64,000 bases of DNA from Bos javanicus (GCF_032452875.1 NC_083897.1:5438854-5502853), one strand, 5' to 3'. Shown: positions 1 to 11,135, numbered from the stretch's first letter. Numbers and translations: made by a program. The notes: generated by a model from the letters alone, not told the origin.

Positions 1-1020
1 GAACAGTTAACGGTGGCATGTGACCCCTCGTCACGAGCTTTGGGCTCATTTGCTGACAAACAAGGATTGACGTGCTCTGTGTCCAATGAACGGCCAAGGC
101 CCTTGGTTGTCAAATGGCTCACAATTGCCTACTTGTTCTTTGACGCGTTAGGGTTCTGACATGTCTGGAGGTCTTCTAGGGTCGTGTCCCTTATGTAATT
201 GTGCAGGAAAGTATTTATGAAGGCATCCTGGGCCATGTGAACTGAGAGAAATTTCCCACCTGGGAATTTCCACCTGGTAATGGCTCATGTGAATAGAGAC
301 AGGGTCATAAAACTGTTGTATATCTCAGATGTTAGCAGTACTAAAAACCTCCGAAGAAGAGAAAGAGAATTTGGACAATTTAACTTAGTGAAAAACAGTT
401 GGAAAAGAGTAGACAAATTGAAATTAATGCAGTCAGAACTGAATGTTGAGAAGTGTTGGAGAAGTTAGGAGCTAGAAGGTGTATAATGAACCCAGACAAA
501 TTCACTTAACGCTTTGAAAACTGAATAATAAAAGAGAGTTTTCTTTACAGGATCAGGTCATCTCCTAAGTGCTAAGCATGACGGATGTTAAAAGGGCCAC
601 CTTCCTAGGATGTTTCAGAGGCAACAGTCCCAGACTTTTTATTGATCTCAAGATCCACTTAGTCCAGACCCCAAGTGTAATTTTGCAAATTATACAGAAA
701 TTAACTGCTTTTACAGTCATTCTGTAAAAAAAGTTTTGTAGCACTAAAAATGTTTTTTGAAAAAGACATAGCCAATTACATCTGGATGTTACATTTAGGA
801 AAAATACTAATAAGTCTCATAATTATAAAGAGGGATTTTTTTCCCTTTCATTCAGTTCAGTTCCAACCGAATTTCAGTGTTTGCATTTTTCCTCTGTCTC
901 ACCTCGGGAATGGAGCATGGTGTTGCTATAAATCATTGGTTTAAATTTGGAAGGCAATGTCAGTAATCTCTAATCCAAAATTCTCATTATAAAGACAGCA
1001 AAAAAGAGGCAGAATCCCAA
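1..1020. other. Unique sequence, no gene seen
   Basis: I recognise no repeat, exon or RNA gene here. The first 200 bases carry a few CpGs and no long open frame. The two short open frames (280-468 and 750-944) have no recognisable motif. Confidence 0.5.
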
Positions 1021-1024
1021 TCTG

Positions 1025-1140
1025 AGGTCTGAGTTGGTTTAACATTTGCTGCCCTAAGTGATCTTGAAACAGTTACTTATCATTTCTAGGCCTCAGTTTT
1101 ATCATCTGTATAGGTGGCATTCAATGAAAATATGAGTGAG
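1025..1140 (+). repeat. MIR SINE relic
   Basis: The stretch 'gcctcagttttatcatctgt' (near 1090) is the MIR core that follows the tRNA-derived head. The copy is decayed, as expected of a pre-eutherian element. Confidence 0.6.
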
Positions 1141-1506
1141 ATAGATGGAAGAAGATGGAATTATATTTAGGATACTGAGCATTTGTTGAAAATGTGTTTT
1201 TAGTTTGATTTTGCCTTGTAAGTTGGTGAATGTTTCTAAGTATGTAGTTTTTTTTTTATGTTGTAAAATCTAATAATATTTTCTTTTTTCTTGGTTTAAA
1301 CATCATAAATTTGTACATCTTTTCTCATCCAGAAATGAATTTTGTACTTTCTTCTTTTTGGCTATCTTCTGAGTGTTTACATTTAACTCCTTAATTTGGG
1401 ATCAATAATGACTCACAGTGTTAAATTAAAATCTCAGTTGATTTTTAAACAGCTCACCTATAATACCATTTGTTATACATGAATTCCCCTCTGTAAGGTT
1501 TTGTGG

Positions 1507-1731
1507 GCTTCCGGGGTGGCCCTAGTGGTAAAGAACCTGCCTGCCAATGCAGGAGATGTAAAAGACCCGGATTTGATGCCTGGGCTGGGAAGATTCTGTG
1601 GAGGAGGGCATGGCAATCCATTCCAGTATTCTTTCCTGGAGAATTCTAACGACAGAGGAACCTGGGGGGGCTATAGTCCATAGGGTCACACAGAGTCGGA
1701 CACAACTGAAGCAACTTAGCATGCACACACA
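1507..1731 (+). mobile_element. Bov-tA SINE
   Basis: A tRNA-Glu-like head (gtggtaaagaacctgcctg) is followed by the Bov-A body (ggcaatccattccagtattc) and the tail (cagagtcggacacaactga). An imperfect TSD, taaggttttgtgg at 1494-1506 and taaggatgtgtgg at 1732-1744, matches at 11 of 13 positions. Open frames on both strands here are only the SINE. Confidence 0.9.
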
Positions 1732-1851
1732 TAAGGATGTGTGGCCAAGTCCCCTTTAGCATTTCCTATAAAGACAGAAGAGATGCAAGAGAAACACACA
1801 TTCTCTTAGCGTTTCAGGGCTGGAAAGGCCTTTAGATACGGAATCTAAGAC

Positions 1852-1965
1852 CATTCTTTTTTTAAGTAATTAACCTCCAATTGAAATAAATAAATTTAAT
1901 AAAGAAATCTACACACAACAAAAAAAATAATTTTAAAAAAATAAAAAAAATAATAAATACGGAAA
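1852..1965 (+). mobile_element. L1 3'-end fragment with A-rich tail
   Basis: The text 'taattaacctccaattgaaa' followed by A-rich sequence matches the 3' end of ruminant L1. Only about 100 bp are present, a severe 5' truncation. Confidence 0.45.
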
Positions 1966-2114
1966 CTAAAATTTAGAGCTGCTAACTGGCATCCCCAAAG
2001 TCATGCCAGTTAGTAGAAGAGCCAGGACTAGGACCAATCTCCTGATCTTTAATCTGGAATTGAAACATACCTCACACATCAGCTTTGGCCATCTTCTTTC
2101 CTATTGGACTTGTC

Positions 2115-2578
2115 TTAGACCAGTGTGATAGAACATGAACATCAGACATGGTCACTCTGAGACCATATTGAAAGGAGACAAGACAGGACCAAAAAGAAGA
2201 TCATACATGACTAAACATCCCCCTCTCTTGGCTAAAATGAATGTCTACAACTTCTTGACCAATTAGGTCTTTATTCTGGGTCTAGTCTCCTCTCCCTAAA
2301 GGGAAGATTTACTCAAATACCAAGCTGAGAATTGCCTCAGCTACCTAAAGACATCTAATCTGGACAAAACCCCTGTTTCCTTGAAGGAAAAACTTCCCCA
2401 AATAACTCATCCAAACCCCAGGCTCTGTAACAGGTTCTTTCTGATACTTGGGAAGGCATCACATGGTTCCCCCATGATGTGTGTTCTCCCTTACTGCAAT
2501 GAATAGTAAACTGAACTCACTCAACTACAGGCATGGTTTTGTGATCTTTGGCTGGAGGACACTGACGGTGTAAAACAT
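2115..2578 (+). repeat. Possible solitary retroviral LTR
   Basis: A block of about 460 bp starts TG and ends CA (gtgtaaaaca). Near its end it has an R/U5-like stretch (ttctcccttactgcaatgaa). I see no adjacent gag, pol or env sequence and no clear TSD. The family is not identified and the LTR call is inference. Confidence 0.3.
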
Positions 2579-2798
2579 TTCCATCTTTACACTGTAATAC
2601 ATGAACTCAAACAAGTGAGTCAAAAGGCATTGAAAGTTTTTTCTCAGAAAAGGCTTCTCAGAGGAGGGAGGTTTTGGACCCAAAAGATGGGCAACAGGCC
2701 CAAACTAAGGACAATAAAGAAAGGATGATGTCTCTGTGTGGCCCTTGTTAAAATAGGCTTGTAAACGCCAGTGAGTCCCTGGCTGTAAAAAAGCCTAT

Positions 2799-3016
2799 GG
2801 CCTTCCCTGTGGCTCAGACAGTAAAGTGTCTGTCTGCAGTGTGGGAGACCCAGATTCGATTCCTGGGTTGGTAAGATTCCCTGGAGAAGGGAATGGCAAC
2901 CCACTCCAGTACTCTAGCCTAGAAAATCCCATGGACAGAGGAGCCTAGTAGGCTACAGCCCATGGGTTTGCAAAGAGTCGGACATGACTTCACTTTCACT
3001 TTCATTTTCACTTTAG
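2799..3016 (+). mobile_element. Bov-tA SINE joined to BovB
   Basis: A tRNA-like head (ttccctgtggctcagacag) and Bov-A body are visible. The copy ends in the linker 'cttcactttcactttcattt' typical between BOV-A2 monomers. It runs directly into a BovB 3' fragment. The same arrangement recurs near 38 kb. Confidence 0.85.
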
Positions 3017-3023
3017 GAATAGG

Positions 3024-3489
3024 AAGGTCCGTCTAGTCAAAGCTATGGTTTTCCAGTAGTTATGTATAGATGTGAGTGTTGGGCCATAAGGAAAGCTGAG
3101 CACCAAAGAATTGATGCTTTTGATCCTTGGGATTGGAGAAGACTCTTGAGAGTCCCTTGAACTGCAAGGAGATCAAACCTGTCAATCCTAAAGGAAATCA
3201 GTCCTGAATATTCATTGGAAGGACTGATGTTGAAGCTGAAACTCCAATACTTTTGCCACTTGATGTGAAGAATTGACTTATTTGAAAAGACTGGGGAAGA
3301 TGCTGGGAAAGGTTGAAGGCAGGAGAAGATGGGGATGACAGAGGATGAGATGGTTGGATGGCATCACTGACTCAATAGACATGAGTTTGAGTAAACTCCA
3401 GGAGTTGGTGATGGACAGGGAAGCTTGGTGTGCTGCAGTCCATGGGGACACAAAAAATCGGATATAAGTGAAAAACTGAACTGAACTGA
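3024..3489 (+). mobile_element. BovB (RTE) LINE 3' fragment
   Basis: Starts at 'aaggtccgtctagtcaaagc' within the ORF2 C-terminal region and runs to the BovB 3' tail (aaaactgaactgaactgag). About 465 bp, decayed, no coding capacity. Confidence 0.85.
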
Positions 3490-3690
3490 GGGGTAGGAAG
3501 AGGAGGCAGATGTTGTTTCTGGCCAGAGGGCAGACCTGGGTGATGCGATGGAGGTCCTTGGGTGAGGAAGGTGCTTAATTAGGGCACTCCCATTTCCTAT
3601 CCCATGCTGTGACAGGACTGCCTCCATTCTTCTTTAACAGAGAAACACATACTCCCAGGTAGACGGGGTTTTTTTCCCCTATAAGAAGTT
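3490..3690. other. Unique sequence
   Basis: About 200 bases between BovB and Bov-tA with no recognised repeat or coding signal. Confidence 0.4.
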
Positions 3691-3850
3691 GCAAACCCAT
3701 TGACTGTAGCCCACCAGGCTCCTCTGTCGATGGGATTTTCGAGGCAAGACTGCTGGAGTGGGTTGCCATTCTCTTCTGCAGGGGATCTTCCCGACCCAGG
3801 GATCGAACCCAGGTCTCCAATTTTTTTACCATCTGAGCCACCAGGGAAGT
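3691..3850 (-). mobile_element. Bov-tA SINE
   Basis: The reverse complement of the tRNA-Glu-like head is seen at the right end (accatctgagccaccaggga) and the Bov-A body at the left. The Bov-A 3' end is missing, so the copy is truncated. Confidence 0.85.
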
Positions 3851-4074
3851 TGCCCCACCCATGAAACCAGAGTATTAATGCTTTCTTTGTTTCCTCCTAT
3901 CTCTGTACATTCTTTCTTCAGAAGTTTGAACAAGACCATGACTATTCACTTTAGAGGAGATAGCATGTTACCAAAGAAAGCAAACAAAACAAGAGAAATC
4001 ATACAAGTGTCTTTCCAGGTCAGGAACAACTAGTCTGTCCACTTGAAGCTATAGGACAAACACTCCAGCCCCTA

Positions 4075-4620
4075 GTCATTTAAGCATTCACTGAGCACAT
4101 GTAAGCACCTACTATATACCTGGAATTATATTCGGACATGGGGACTCAGTTATCTGAGACCCATGGCTTGTTCTGGTTTATGATCTACAGGGTTAGACAG
4201 ACATTGGGCAATGACGACTCACTCTGTCAAGTGCTGTAATAAGGATGAGCACAAGTGTTAAGGAAGCATGGGAGAGTGGATGATTAGCTATGGCCAGTAG
4301 ATGAAGGGGGTGGGCTGGTGCCTGGGACAGTGTGGAAGAGGGGGCATTTCAGGGGATCCTGAAGCTAGGAGTTCAAGTGGCAGTAAAAAGGCAGGGGCAA
4401 GGAGGTTCCTGTAGGTAAAGGAAGCAGCATGAAGAGTGGCAGAGATGTGGTGGTGTGTACCTAGCCGGGGAGCAAAATGGCAGGAGTGTAGAGCAGAGTG
4501 GCAGATGGGCCTTTAAAGTAGATGGGGCCGTGAAAGCTCTAGTAAAGACTTTGCCCTTTGCTCTGAAAAGGAGGTTGGCCTTCAAAGCAAAAAACCGATG
4601 AGATGATGGTAGAGTTAACA
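4075..4620 (-). repeat. L2 LINE relic
   Basis: Antisense L2-like text: 'ctgagcacatgtaagcacct' at the left, then a G/A-rich part with 'gaagcagcatgaagagtggc' and 'agactttgccctttgctctg'. Heavily decayed; assigned by resemblance only. Confidence 0.45.
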
Positions 4621-4974
4621 GAAGAGTTGGTGCATTTAGGAATGAGTTGAGTCAAGAAAAGTTCTGCTAAGGCCCTCCAAGGTCTTTCTGGCAAGTTTTA
4701 GGATCCCACGCTTTTCTTCTTTATAAAAATAATACATATTCTTTTTACAACAGATTAATAAAACACATAAGATTAAAGAGGGTATCAAAACTTCACACAT
4801 ATCTTGCCCATACAAATGAAGAAGATAATAATAGAAATATAAGCAAAAGACATGGGTAGATAAATCATAGATAAATACGAATGATTTTTAAACATATGGA
4901 CAAATGGCTTTTGAACATATGGACTTATGCTCAAACAATTCAAATTAAAATTATATTGAGGTAATGATGATGAT

Positions 4975-5170
4975 TAGCATTTATTAAACACTTATAGGTT
5001 GGGCACTATTTTAAACACGTACATTATGTTATTTACTCCTTGGAACAGCCTTATGATGTGAGTACTGTTGTTATCCATCTTTTGCAAATAAGGAAACCAA
5101 ACACAGAGATCTTTAGCAACATTCTCAAGGGTACACAGACAATAAGGAACAGAGCCTGGATTAAGAAGTT
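4975..5170 (-). repeat. MIR SINE relic
   Basis: Antisense MIR core: 'ataaggaaaccaaacacaga' and 'gtacacagacaataaggaac' in the expected order and spacing. Confidence 0.6.
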
Positions 5171-5387
5171 AAAAATTGCCCTTAATCTCACTATCTAGAA
5201 AGGATCACTCTGCTATTTAGCAAATAGTTCAGTTTCATTTTTCTGAGTTGGCAAAAGACTCTGATTGTTAATTCTTCTCTTTGATTAGAGAATCCCAGTC
5301 TCCAACCCTTAAATAATAGGAAGTTGGCTGTTGATTGCAGACAGATATTCTTGATCATGTTACGTTTTCTGTCCCTTTGTTGTTAAA

Positions 5388-5510
5388 AGCTGTGTGGCTT
5401 AGGGTAAACTTTCCCATGGTCCTTAGTTTCATCTTAACAAAGAGAATAATTACCACCCCACAGGGTTTTTGTGAATATTTAACATGATAATATACAATGA
5501 GCATTATCAG
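5388..5510 (+). repeat. MIR SINE relic
   Basis: The order 'gtgtggcttagggtaaactt', 'tagtttcatcttaacaaaga', 'cagggtttttgtgaatattt' matches sense MIR. Confidence 0.5.
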
Positions 5511-5739
5511 AATTAAGGGTTCTTAGTGAGGTTTGTCTGGGTTTTTTCAACTTCTAAGCATGCCCTTTTTATTCAGAGGAAGCAGAATTTTAATTTGGTC
5601 CTCTTGTCCACACTCAATCAGTAAATGCTTGCCTTCAGTACAGAAGAAATGCCCCCTCCCCCACTTTTATGTTCTTATTAATTTTCATGGGAATCTTCTG
5701 CCCAAATTGTCCTATGGCTGCCTCTTCCTTGGAATTCAG

Positions 5740-5856
5740 ATTAGTTTTTTTTTTTTTTTTTTGATTTTCTAAAAGTTATTTATTTTACTTGGAGGCTAAT
5801 TACTTTACAATATTGTATTATTTTTGCCATACATTGACATGAATCTACCATGGGTG
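5740..5856 (-). mobile_element. 5'-truncated L1 3' end with TSD
   Basis: A T-run (poly-A in antisense) leads into 'ggaggctaattactttacaa', the 3' end of ruminant L1. A 10-bp TSD, tggaattcag, flanks it at 5730-5739 and 5857-5866. The insertion is only about 117 bp. Confidence 0.8.
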
Positions 5857-5889
5857 TGGAATTCAGGTTTTAGTCAAAGAACACTTACA

Positions 5890-6158
5890 GGGGATCATCG
5901 CTGACTACAACTTGTCACACAGTGGCACCCTAAAACACTCTTATATTCCCACTGTTTCTCTTTCCTTCATAGCTTTGAACTTTTCCCATTTAATACATTT
6001 TATCTTTGTTTTTATTACTCCTGCCTTAACTCCCCAGCCTCCCCGAGCACCACCAAGAGTTAAGTGCCACAAAAGCAGAGCTTATTGTCTGTTTTCTTCA
6101 CTATGTCCCCCAAACACCTAGAATGATATCTGGAACAGAGTAAATACTGAGACATTTA
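5890..6158 (+). repeat. L2 LINE 3' end
   Basis: The terminal part reads 'cacctagaatgatatctgga' and 'agtaaatactgagacattta', matching the L2 end. It is interrupted by the CHR-type SINE at 6162-6440 and resumes briefly with 'aacatttgttaaatgac' near 6445. Confidence 0.55.
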
Positions 6159-6161
6159 TTT

Positions 6162-6440
6162 ATTTATTTTAAAGATTTATTTATGAATGCCTGCACTGGG
6201 TCTTCATTGCTGCACAGGTATTTCTACAGTTGCAGCAAGCAGGGTCTAGTCTCTAGTTGCAGGGTGCAGGCTTCTCACTGTGGAGGCTTCTCTTGTTGTG
6301 GAGCATGGCTCTAGGCATGTGGGCTCAGCAGTGACTCAGTAGACGGACTCTAGAACACAGGTTTCCTGGACCAGTAATTGAACCCACATCCCCTGCATTG
6401 GCAAGCGGATTCTTTACCCCTGAGCCACCAAGGAGGCCCC
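6162..6440 (-). mobile_element. CHR-type tRNA-derived SINE
   Basis: The antisense tRNA-like head is at the right end ('ctttacccctgagccaccaa'). The body has degenerate 'agttgcagg' repeats typical of cetartiodactyl CHR-type SINEs. It sits inside the L2 3' end. Confidence 0.65.
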
Positions 6441-6637
6441 TTAAACATTTGTTAAATGACTATAAACAACTTGCTTCCTCTGTATTGGTTAATTGTACAA
6501 GTTACCGAGTCAAATGCTACTATGTGTAGGATCACATTTATGAATTTGGAGAGCCCCCATTGGGGGAGATTAAAGTTGAGACTTGAATGTCAGTAAACTT
6601 TGGGTAATTTCTCTATATACCAGTACATCTCATATTG

Positions 6638-6835
6638 CTGGAAGGATGGTAAAAATTCTGCCTGCAATGCCGAAGACCCAGGTTCAATCGCTGGCTTGGG
6701 AAGATCCCTTGGAGGAGGAAATGGCAACCCACTCCAGTGTTCTTGCTGGGAGAATGCCATGGACCGAGGAGCCTGGTGGGCTACAGTCCACGAGGTTGCA
6801 AAGAGTCAGACATGACTGAGTGACTAACACACACA
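6638..6835 (+). mobile_element. Bov-tA SINE
   Basis: A degraded tRNA-like head (ggtaaaaattctgcctgcaa) is followed by a full Bov-A body and ends in 'actgagtgactaacacacac'. Two overlapping open frames here are SINE-derived. Confidence 0.85.
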
Positions 6836-6839
6836 CGTA

Positions 6840-8320
6840 AGTATCTTTAGATTGAGGGGGACAAGTTCATAGGAAAAAAAAAAGTCTTTTAATTTGGTCA
6901 TTAAAATATATATATAAGATGGCAGAGAATTGCATCAGTGTAAATGTTTGTTTGCTTTGTGGTTAGCTCATTCTAAATTTCAACGTTTGGAGGTCAGAGA
7001 GTTAACACATTAAATTGCTGTGTCTTTACATAGTGTAAGTTAAAAATCCTCTAAAATTTTCTTCCCCTACTTTGCCACAGGGTCTGAAATTGCCTATCTT
7101 AGCATCTTTTCATAGAACCTTTCAGAGACAAGTACATTGTATGTTAACTTGGAATTGCATCCTTACTGAAAATACTATTATTTTTCTATCATTAGCTAGG
7201 TATTATATTAGGCAGGGTCTTGAGGAATTGGGACAGGAACCTTGAGAGCAGATGAGTAGGAGAATGAAGGAAAGATCTGGGGGCATGGGGTGTTCCCAGG
7301 GAAAGGAGGCCTATCTGGGGAGTGACAGTGACCCTGATTCTAGGTGCTTGGGGATGATGGTGGAATTGAGGAGGACAGCATGGGCCACTGCTTGACAGGA
7401 TGTCACTGAAAAAGAGGTAAAGGATCTAGGAATGCAAGTCTTGTTCCAATTTTATAGCTTTGCCTCAGGTCAACTTGTCTCTGGAGGTATTTGGTACTTT
7501 AAGACAGAAAGAAGAAGAAGATTCTTTGAGGTTCCATACAGTGAGGGTCTTGAGATGGGATGTAGGGAGGCTGCTTGTGAAGTATGCTATTGTAGCATAC
7601 TGGAGAAGCAGTCTGCTAATGCCATCCTGAATGGGTGTCTAAGTGACCTTAACTAATTGTAGAACGAGGCCTTCCCCCCAAACTCCCTTTGTCTGATTAA
7701 GTATCTTTCACCCACTTTCTTACCCCAATTCTAGAGATTAGGCACATTTAAAGTCACACATAAGACTATAGGTATGAGCACTAATAGAAACTTCCTTGGG
7801 TCCCAGGTAATCTCTGCTGAGTTTAAGAAACAAAACAATAGAAACGGAGTTGGAGGTCTGCACATCCTTTCCTCAAATGGTAACTGGTGTCATGAGTTTG
7901 GTGTTTCATTCCCATGTACTTTGCCTACATTGTTGGGAAATGAAAGAGGTTGTTAAATATACACTTATATCCCGAAGTACATAGCATTTTTGGCATGTTT
8001 TAAAACTTTATATAAATGGCATCACCGGATCTATGTTCTTCTGTCATTAGTTTTGTCTTACACTTTTCTCTACAACCTCCAGGAAATCATTATCCTCAGA
8101 GGGGTGTGTGACTCAAGCTCCAAGGAGTTCTAGTCTCCTCTCCAGAGGAGCCCTTGGGTCCTAGTCACTTTACCTGCAACACTTGGAGCCAGTGAATTAA
8201 GGTTGGTCTTAGATGGAGGTGAGCCTCTCCCTCTGTTTTCTTAGCCGAAGTGGAGGGCTGGGCTCACTTGCACCATGTGACCTCCTAGACCATTACGCTG
8301 GGAGCCGCACTTTGAAAACC
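6840..8320. other. Unique sequence, no gene seen
   Basis: About 1.5 kb without a confidently recognised repeat or exon. Short open frames at 7432-7656 and 7774-7956 have no recognisable domain. The last 30 bases (cgcactttgaaaaccacta) resemble the 3' end of a MER5-type hAT element. Confidence 0.4.
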
Positions 8321-8334
8321 ACTACTCTAGAGCA

Positions 8335-8493
8335 AGAGACAGAGAATGAGATGGTTGGGTGGCATCACTGACTCGATGGACATAAGTTTGAGCAAGCTCT
8401 GGGAGTTGGTGATGGACAAGGAGGCCTGGCGTGGTGCAGTTCACGGGGTTGCAAAGAGTCAGACCCGACTGAGCGACTGAACTGACTGACTGG
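8335..8493 (+). mobile_element. BovB 3'-end insertion at a hAT boundary
   Basis: The last ~160 bp of BovB, from 'gagatggttgggtggcatca' to the tail 'gcgactgaactgactgactg'. It is flanked by ctctagagca at 8325-8334 and 8494-8503. The right copy overlaps the TSD and first bases of the adjoining hAT element, so BovB inserted second. Confidence 0.85.
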
Positions 8494-8501
8494 CTCTAGA
8501 G

Positions 8502-8694
8502 CAGGCATCCCCAACCTCCGGGATCTAGTGCCTCATGATCTGAGGTGGAGCTGATGTAATAACAATAGAAATAAAGTGCACAATGAATGTAATGCACCTG
8601 AATCATCCCCAAACCATCCCCCTCCTCCCTGGTCCGTGGAAAAATTGTCTTCCTTGAAACTTATCTCTGGTGCCAAAAACGTGGGGGACCACAG
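8502..8694 (+). mobile_element. hAT-Charlie MITE (MER1-like)
   Basis: A 193-bp element starting caggcatccccaacc and ending gtgggggaccacag, a degenerate terminal inverted repeat. An exact 8-bp TSD, ctctagag, lies at 8494-8501 and 8695-8702 and fits the hAT-Charlie preference nTCTAGAn. The interior (accatccccctcctccctgg) resembles MER1 from memory; the family name is tentative. Confidence 0.75.
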
Positions 8695-8704
8695 CTCTAG
8701 AGCA

Positions 8705-9340
8705 TCTTTTGCCCCTTGATATTTTAGCCTTCTTTCAACAAAATAATCTGATGCAAGTTTACCAAAAGGTGAACAGGTAGCATTCCTAGAACGTAGAGTG
8801 CTACAAAAACTGCTCTGCTAAGTACAAAATGAAGACAAGACGTTATGGACACCCCAGTGATGAATCACTTGTCTCCAAATTTCTTTTGATTTAAACATCA
8901 GTGCAAAGATCCTTAAAGAAGCTGACAGTTACTGAAGGTGGCTTACTGGAACCCTTAACCATGCACATGGATAGGTTAAAAGTGCATTGTGTACTAGTGA
9001 GTACAAGAGACTACATTTCTACAGCACAATGATGAAGGCACAAGTCAAGTAAGCTAATTTGAAAACTACTTCAATTGGTTTCTCAGGAAGGCTTTCTAAA
9101 CCACTCTTAGTTTGCAATAAGGATTCTGATATTTTACAGCTGTCGGTGTATACCTACGACAAAAGTACTTCACAAGAACCAAACTATGGATGTTCAAGGA
9201 TGCAGTAAATTATGTATCTGGCAGAAAAGTGGAGACCATTAAAATTCTAAGAAGAAAGCACTGGTTTTAAAACCTGCTAGGTACCTAATAAGGTACCTAG
9301 AAACTTTTTTTTTTAAAAGAAGGTATAAGCATGCAGCGTA
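8705..9340. other. Unassigned sequence
   Basis: About 640 bp without a recognised repeat. It could be the 3' UTR end of the candidate minus-strand retrocopy to its right, since a T-run near 9306 lies between them, but no boundary was identified. Confidence 0.3.
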
Positions 9341-10770
9341 TGTTTAAGCTATTCTCTAATGATCTTTAATGCCCTTGGCTCACTTCAGCTTGCATTCCAC
9401 AAAGTCGTGTTTATTTTAGGGTCTTCCTCTTCTTCTGGTTAATCATTTTCTTCCTCTTGCTTTGCTTCTTCTCTCTCGATTCTTCGCTTGTGTCATCGTC
9501 ATCATTCTGTGCATCTTGTCCTGTTGAGTAAAATACTGATCTTGTACACTCATGAAAGAGAACTGCATCTGTTCTTCCGGAATTTAACCTGTACCAACCC
9601 CACTTAATATTCTAAATTTTGGAATTTCCAAAGTACGAAAGTAGCTGAAGTATGAGTCCTTGAAAGTTGTTTTGTACCCTATTCTAGAAGTTCCATTTCC
9701 TTTCCTATCCTGTTCCTTAATGCATTCTGAGTGACACTGTTCTTCCAATGTATTTAGCACCCAATGCAGCCTATAACTTGTGGTCCGTGAGAACAGAAGG
9801 ATCAAAATCATCCAGGTTTGACTTTATTAGATGTATTTCAGTCAACACCTCATTTGAGAAATAGTCACTGGATTCAGAGAAGTTCAACTGTGAAATTCAT
9901 AGGCTCTCCAGCATCTGAGAACTTGCAGACAAGTATTACAGGTGCTCTAAAATAGGCTCATGGACTTTCTGAATCATATTTTTGAGAATTCTGCATTCTT
10001 CAAAACTTTCATGCCAAGATAAAGAATTCTTTCAGAGTGGCTTTTACCGTCAGACTTTTCCTCAAGTTTTCTTTTTAATTTCCTCAACAACTGCCTCCAC
10101 AATACCTGGTTTCCTTTTATTTTCATCATCTGTAAGCTCATAAGATGATTTTGTATCTCTTATCATACAGGTTGATAGAGGCATACTTTCTCTCAGTATC
10201 ATGAATTACTTTATGATGTTTAGATTTTGTTTTTGCCTGTTCTAACTGGAAGTTTCTGGGGCATTAAGTTGCTTAACGATATTAATCAAGTCCTGAAAAC
10301 AGCTTACACGTGCTACAAGTGAAGCAGCACATCTTTCTTGGGAAGCCTGAGGAATTTGCCTCCCCTCAACAGTTTTTTCTTCCTTCCTGTTCTCAACAGC
10401 ATGGTGCCCCTGAATCGTGGCACATTCCAGTCTCCGTGCCACAGACTCTGTGACAGAAAACAGTCTCCTGCGCACAGCTTAAGGGTCTTTTGCTTTCCCA
10501 CCTCAGGGCCTTTATGTTCCTCTGGTGAACTACGAGGCCAAGTTGCTCAAGTGTCCTCTATCATCTCATTAAGATACACAGGCCAGCAGGGTGTGGGGGA
10601 AAGATGGTGGGCAGCCCAAGGCACCGTAGTCTGTCTTTCTGGCCCCTTGAGGTGGGATCCCTCCACTGACTTTCAAGAGCTGCCTCCCCTAAAGCAAAGT
10701 AAATGTTGAAAGTCTTCAACCCTCCCTTGGACACGACTGCCATCTTCCCCTCCTCCCTTCCATCCTTCAC
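9340..10770 (-). pseudogene. Possible decayed retrocopy, parent unknown
   Basis: On the minus strand several short open stretches follow one another in different frames: 10561-10770, 10242-10475, 9584-9811, and a last one ending in a TAA at 9411-9413. The last encodes an acidic then basic tail, DDDDTSEESREKKQSKRKK, followed by KKRK-rich residues, which looks like a nuclear-type C terminus. Stops and frame changes separate the pieces, no splice signals are obvious, and a T-run at about 9306-9315 could be a relic of a poly-A tail. I could not name the parent gene and found no TSD. It may instead be unique non-coding DNA with chance open frames. Confidence 0.3.
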
Positions 10771-10896
10771 AGCACAGGCTCTGGTTGGGCCAGTAGAGCT
10801 GGTTTTATGTCACTTTCATCCAACATAAAACCTCCTTAAAAGCTCTGGCTGGGAAGTGGGGGCAGAGGTAAGAGCCAACTGCAAAGTTGGCCTCAG

Positions 10897-11135
10897 TGGT
10901 GCTGCTGGGGTGAGGGGGCTGCTCGCCAGGTTGGGTGTGGGGCCGGGGGTGCTGGGGTGAGCGGGCTGCAGGGCCAGGGGGCTGCTGGGCCAGGTGGGTG
11001 TGGGCCCAGGGGGCTGCTGGGATGAGGGGGCTGCGGGGCCAGGGGACTGCTGGTGTGAGGTGGCTGCAGGGCTGGGCGAGTGCTGGGTTGAGGGGACTTC
11101 AGGGCTGGGGCCTGCTAGGGAGGGTGCTGGGCTTT
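10897..11135. repeat. GC-rich minisatellite-like block
   Basis: Imperfect tandem variants of 'gctgctggggtgagggggct' alternate with 'ctgcagggccaggg'-type units, with a period of roughly 30 bp. The G-rich strand is plus. A 76-codon frame (10935-11165) across it is low-complexity G/A/W/L and is not taken as a gene. Confidence 0.7.

Noticed and set aside
1..280. Possible gene end or CpG-rich promoter at the left edge
   Set aside because: A few CpGs only, no island density, no TATA or splice pattern and no coding frame.
2115..2578. Endogenous retrovirus provirus
   Set aside because: Only a possible solitary LTR is visible; no internal viral genes lie nearby, and the LTR call itself is weak.
10338..10709. 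123-codon plus-strand open frame
   Set aside because: It overlaps coding-like minus-strand stretches, has no recognisable domain and is rich in S/P/L as expected of a shadow frame.
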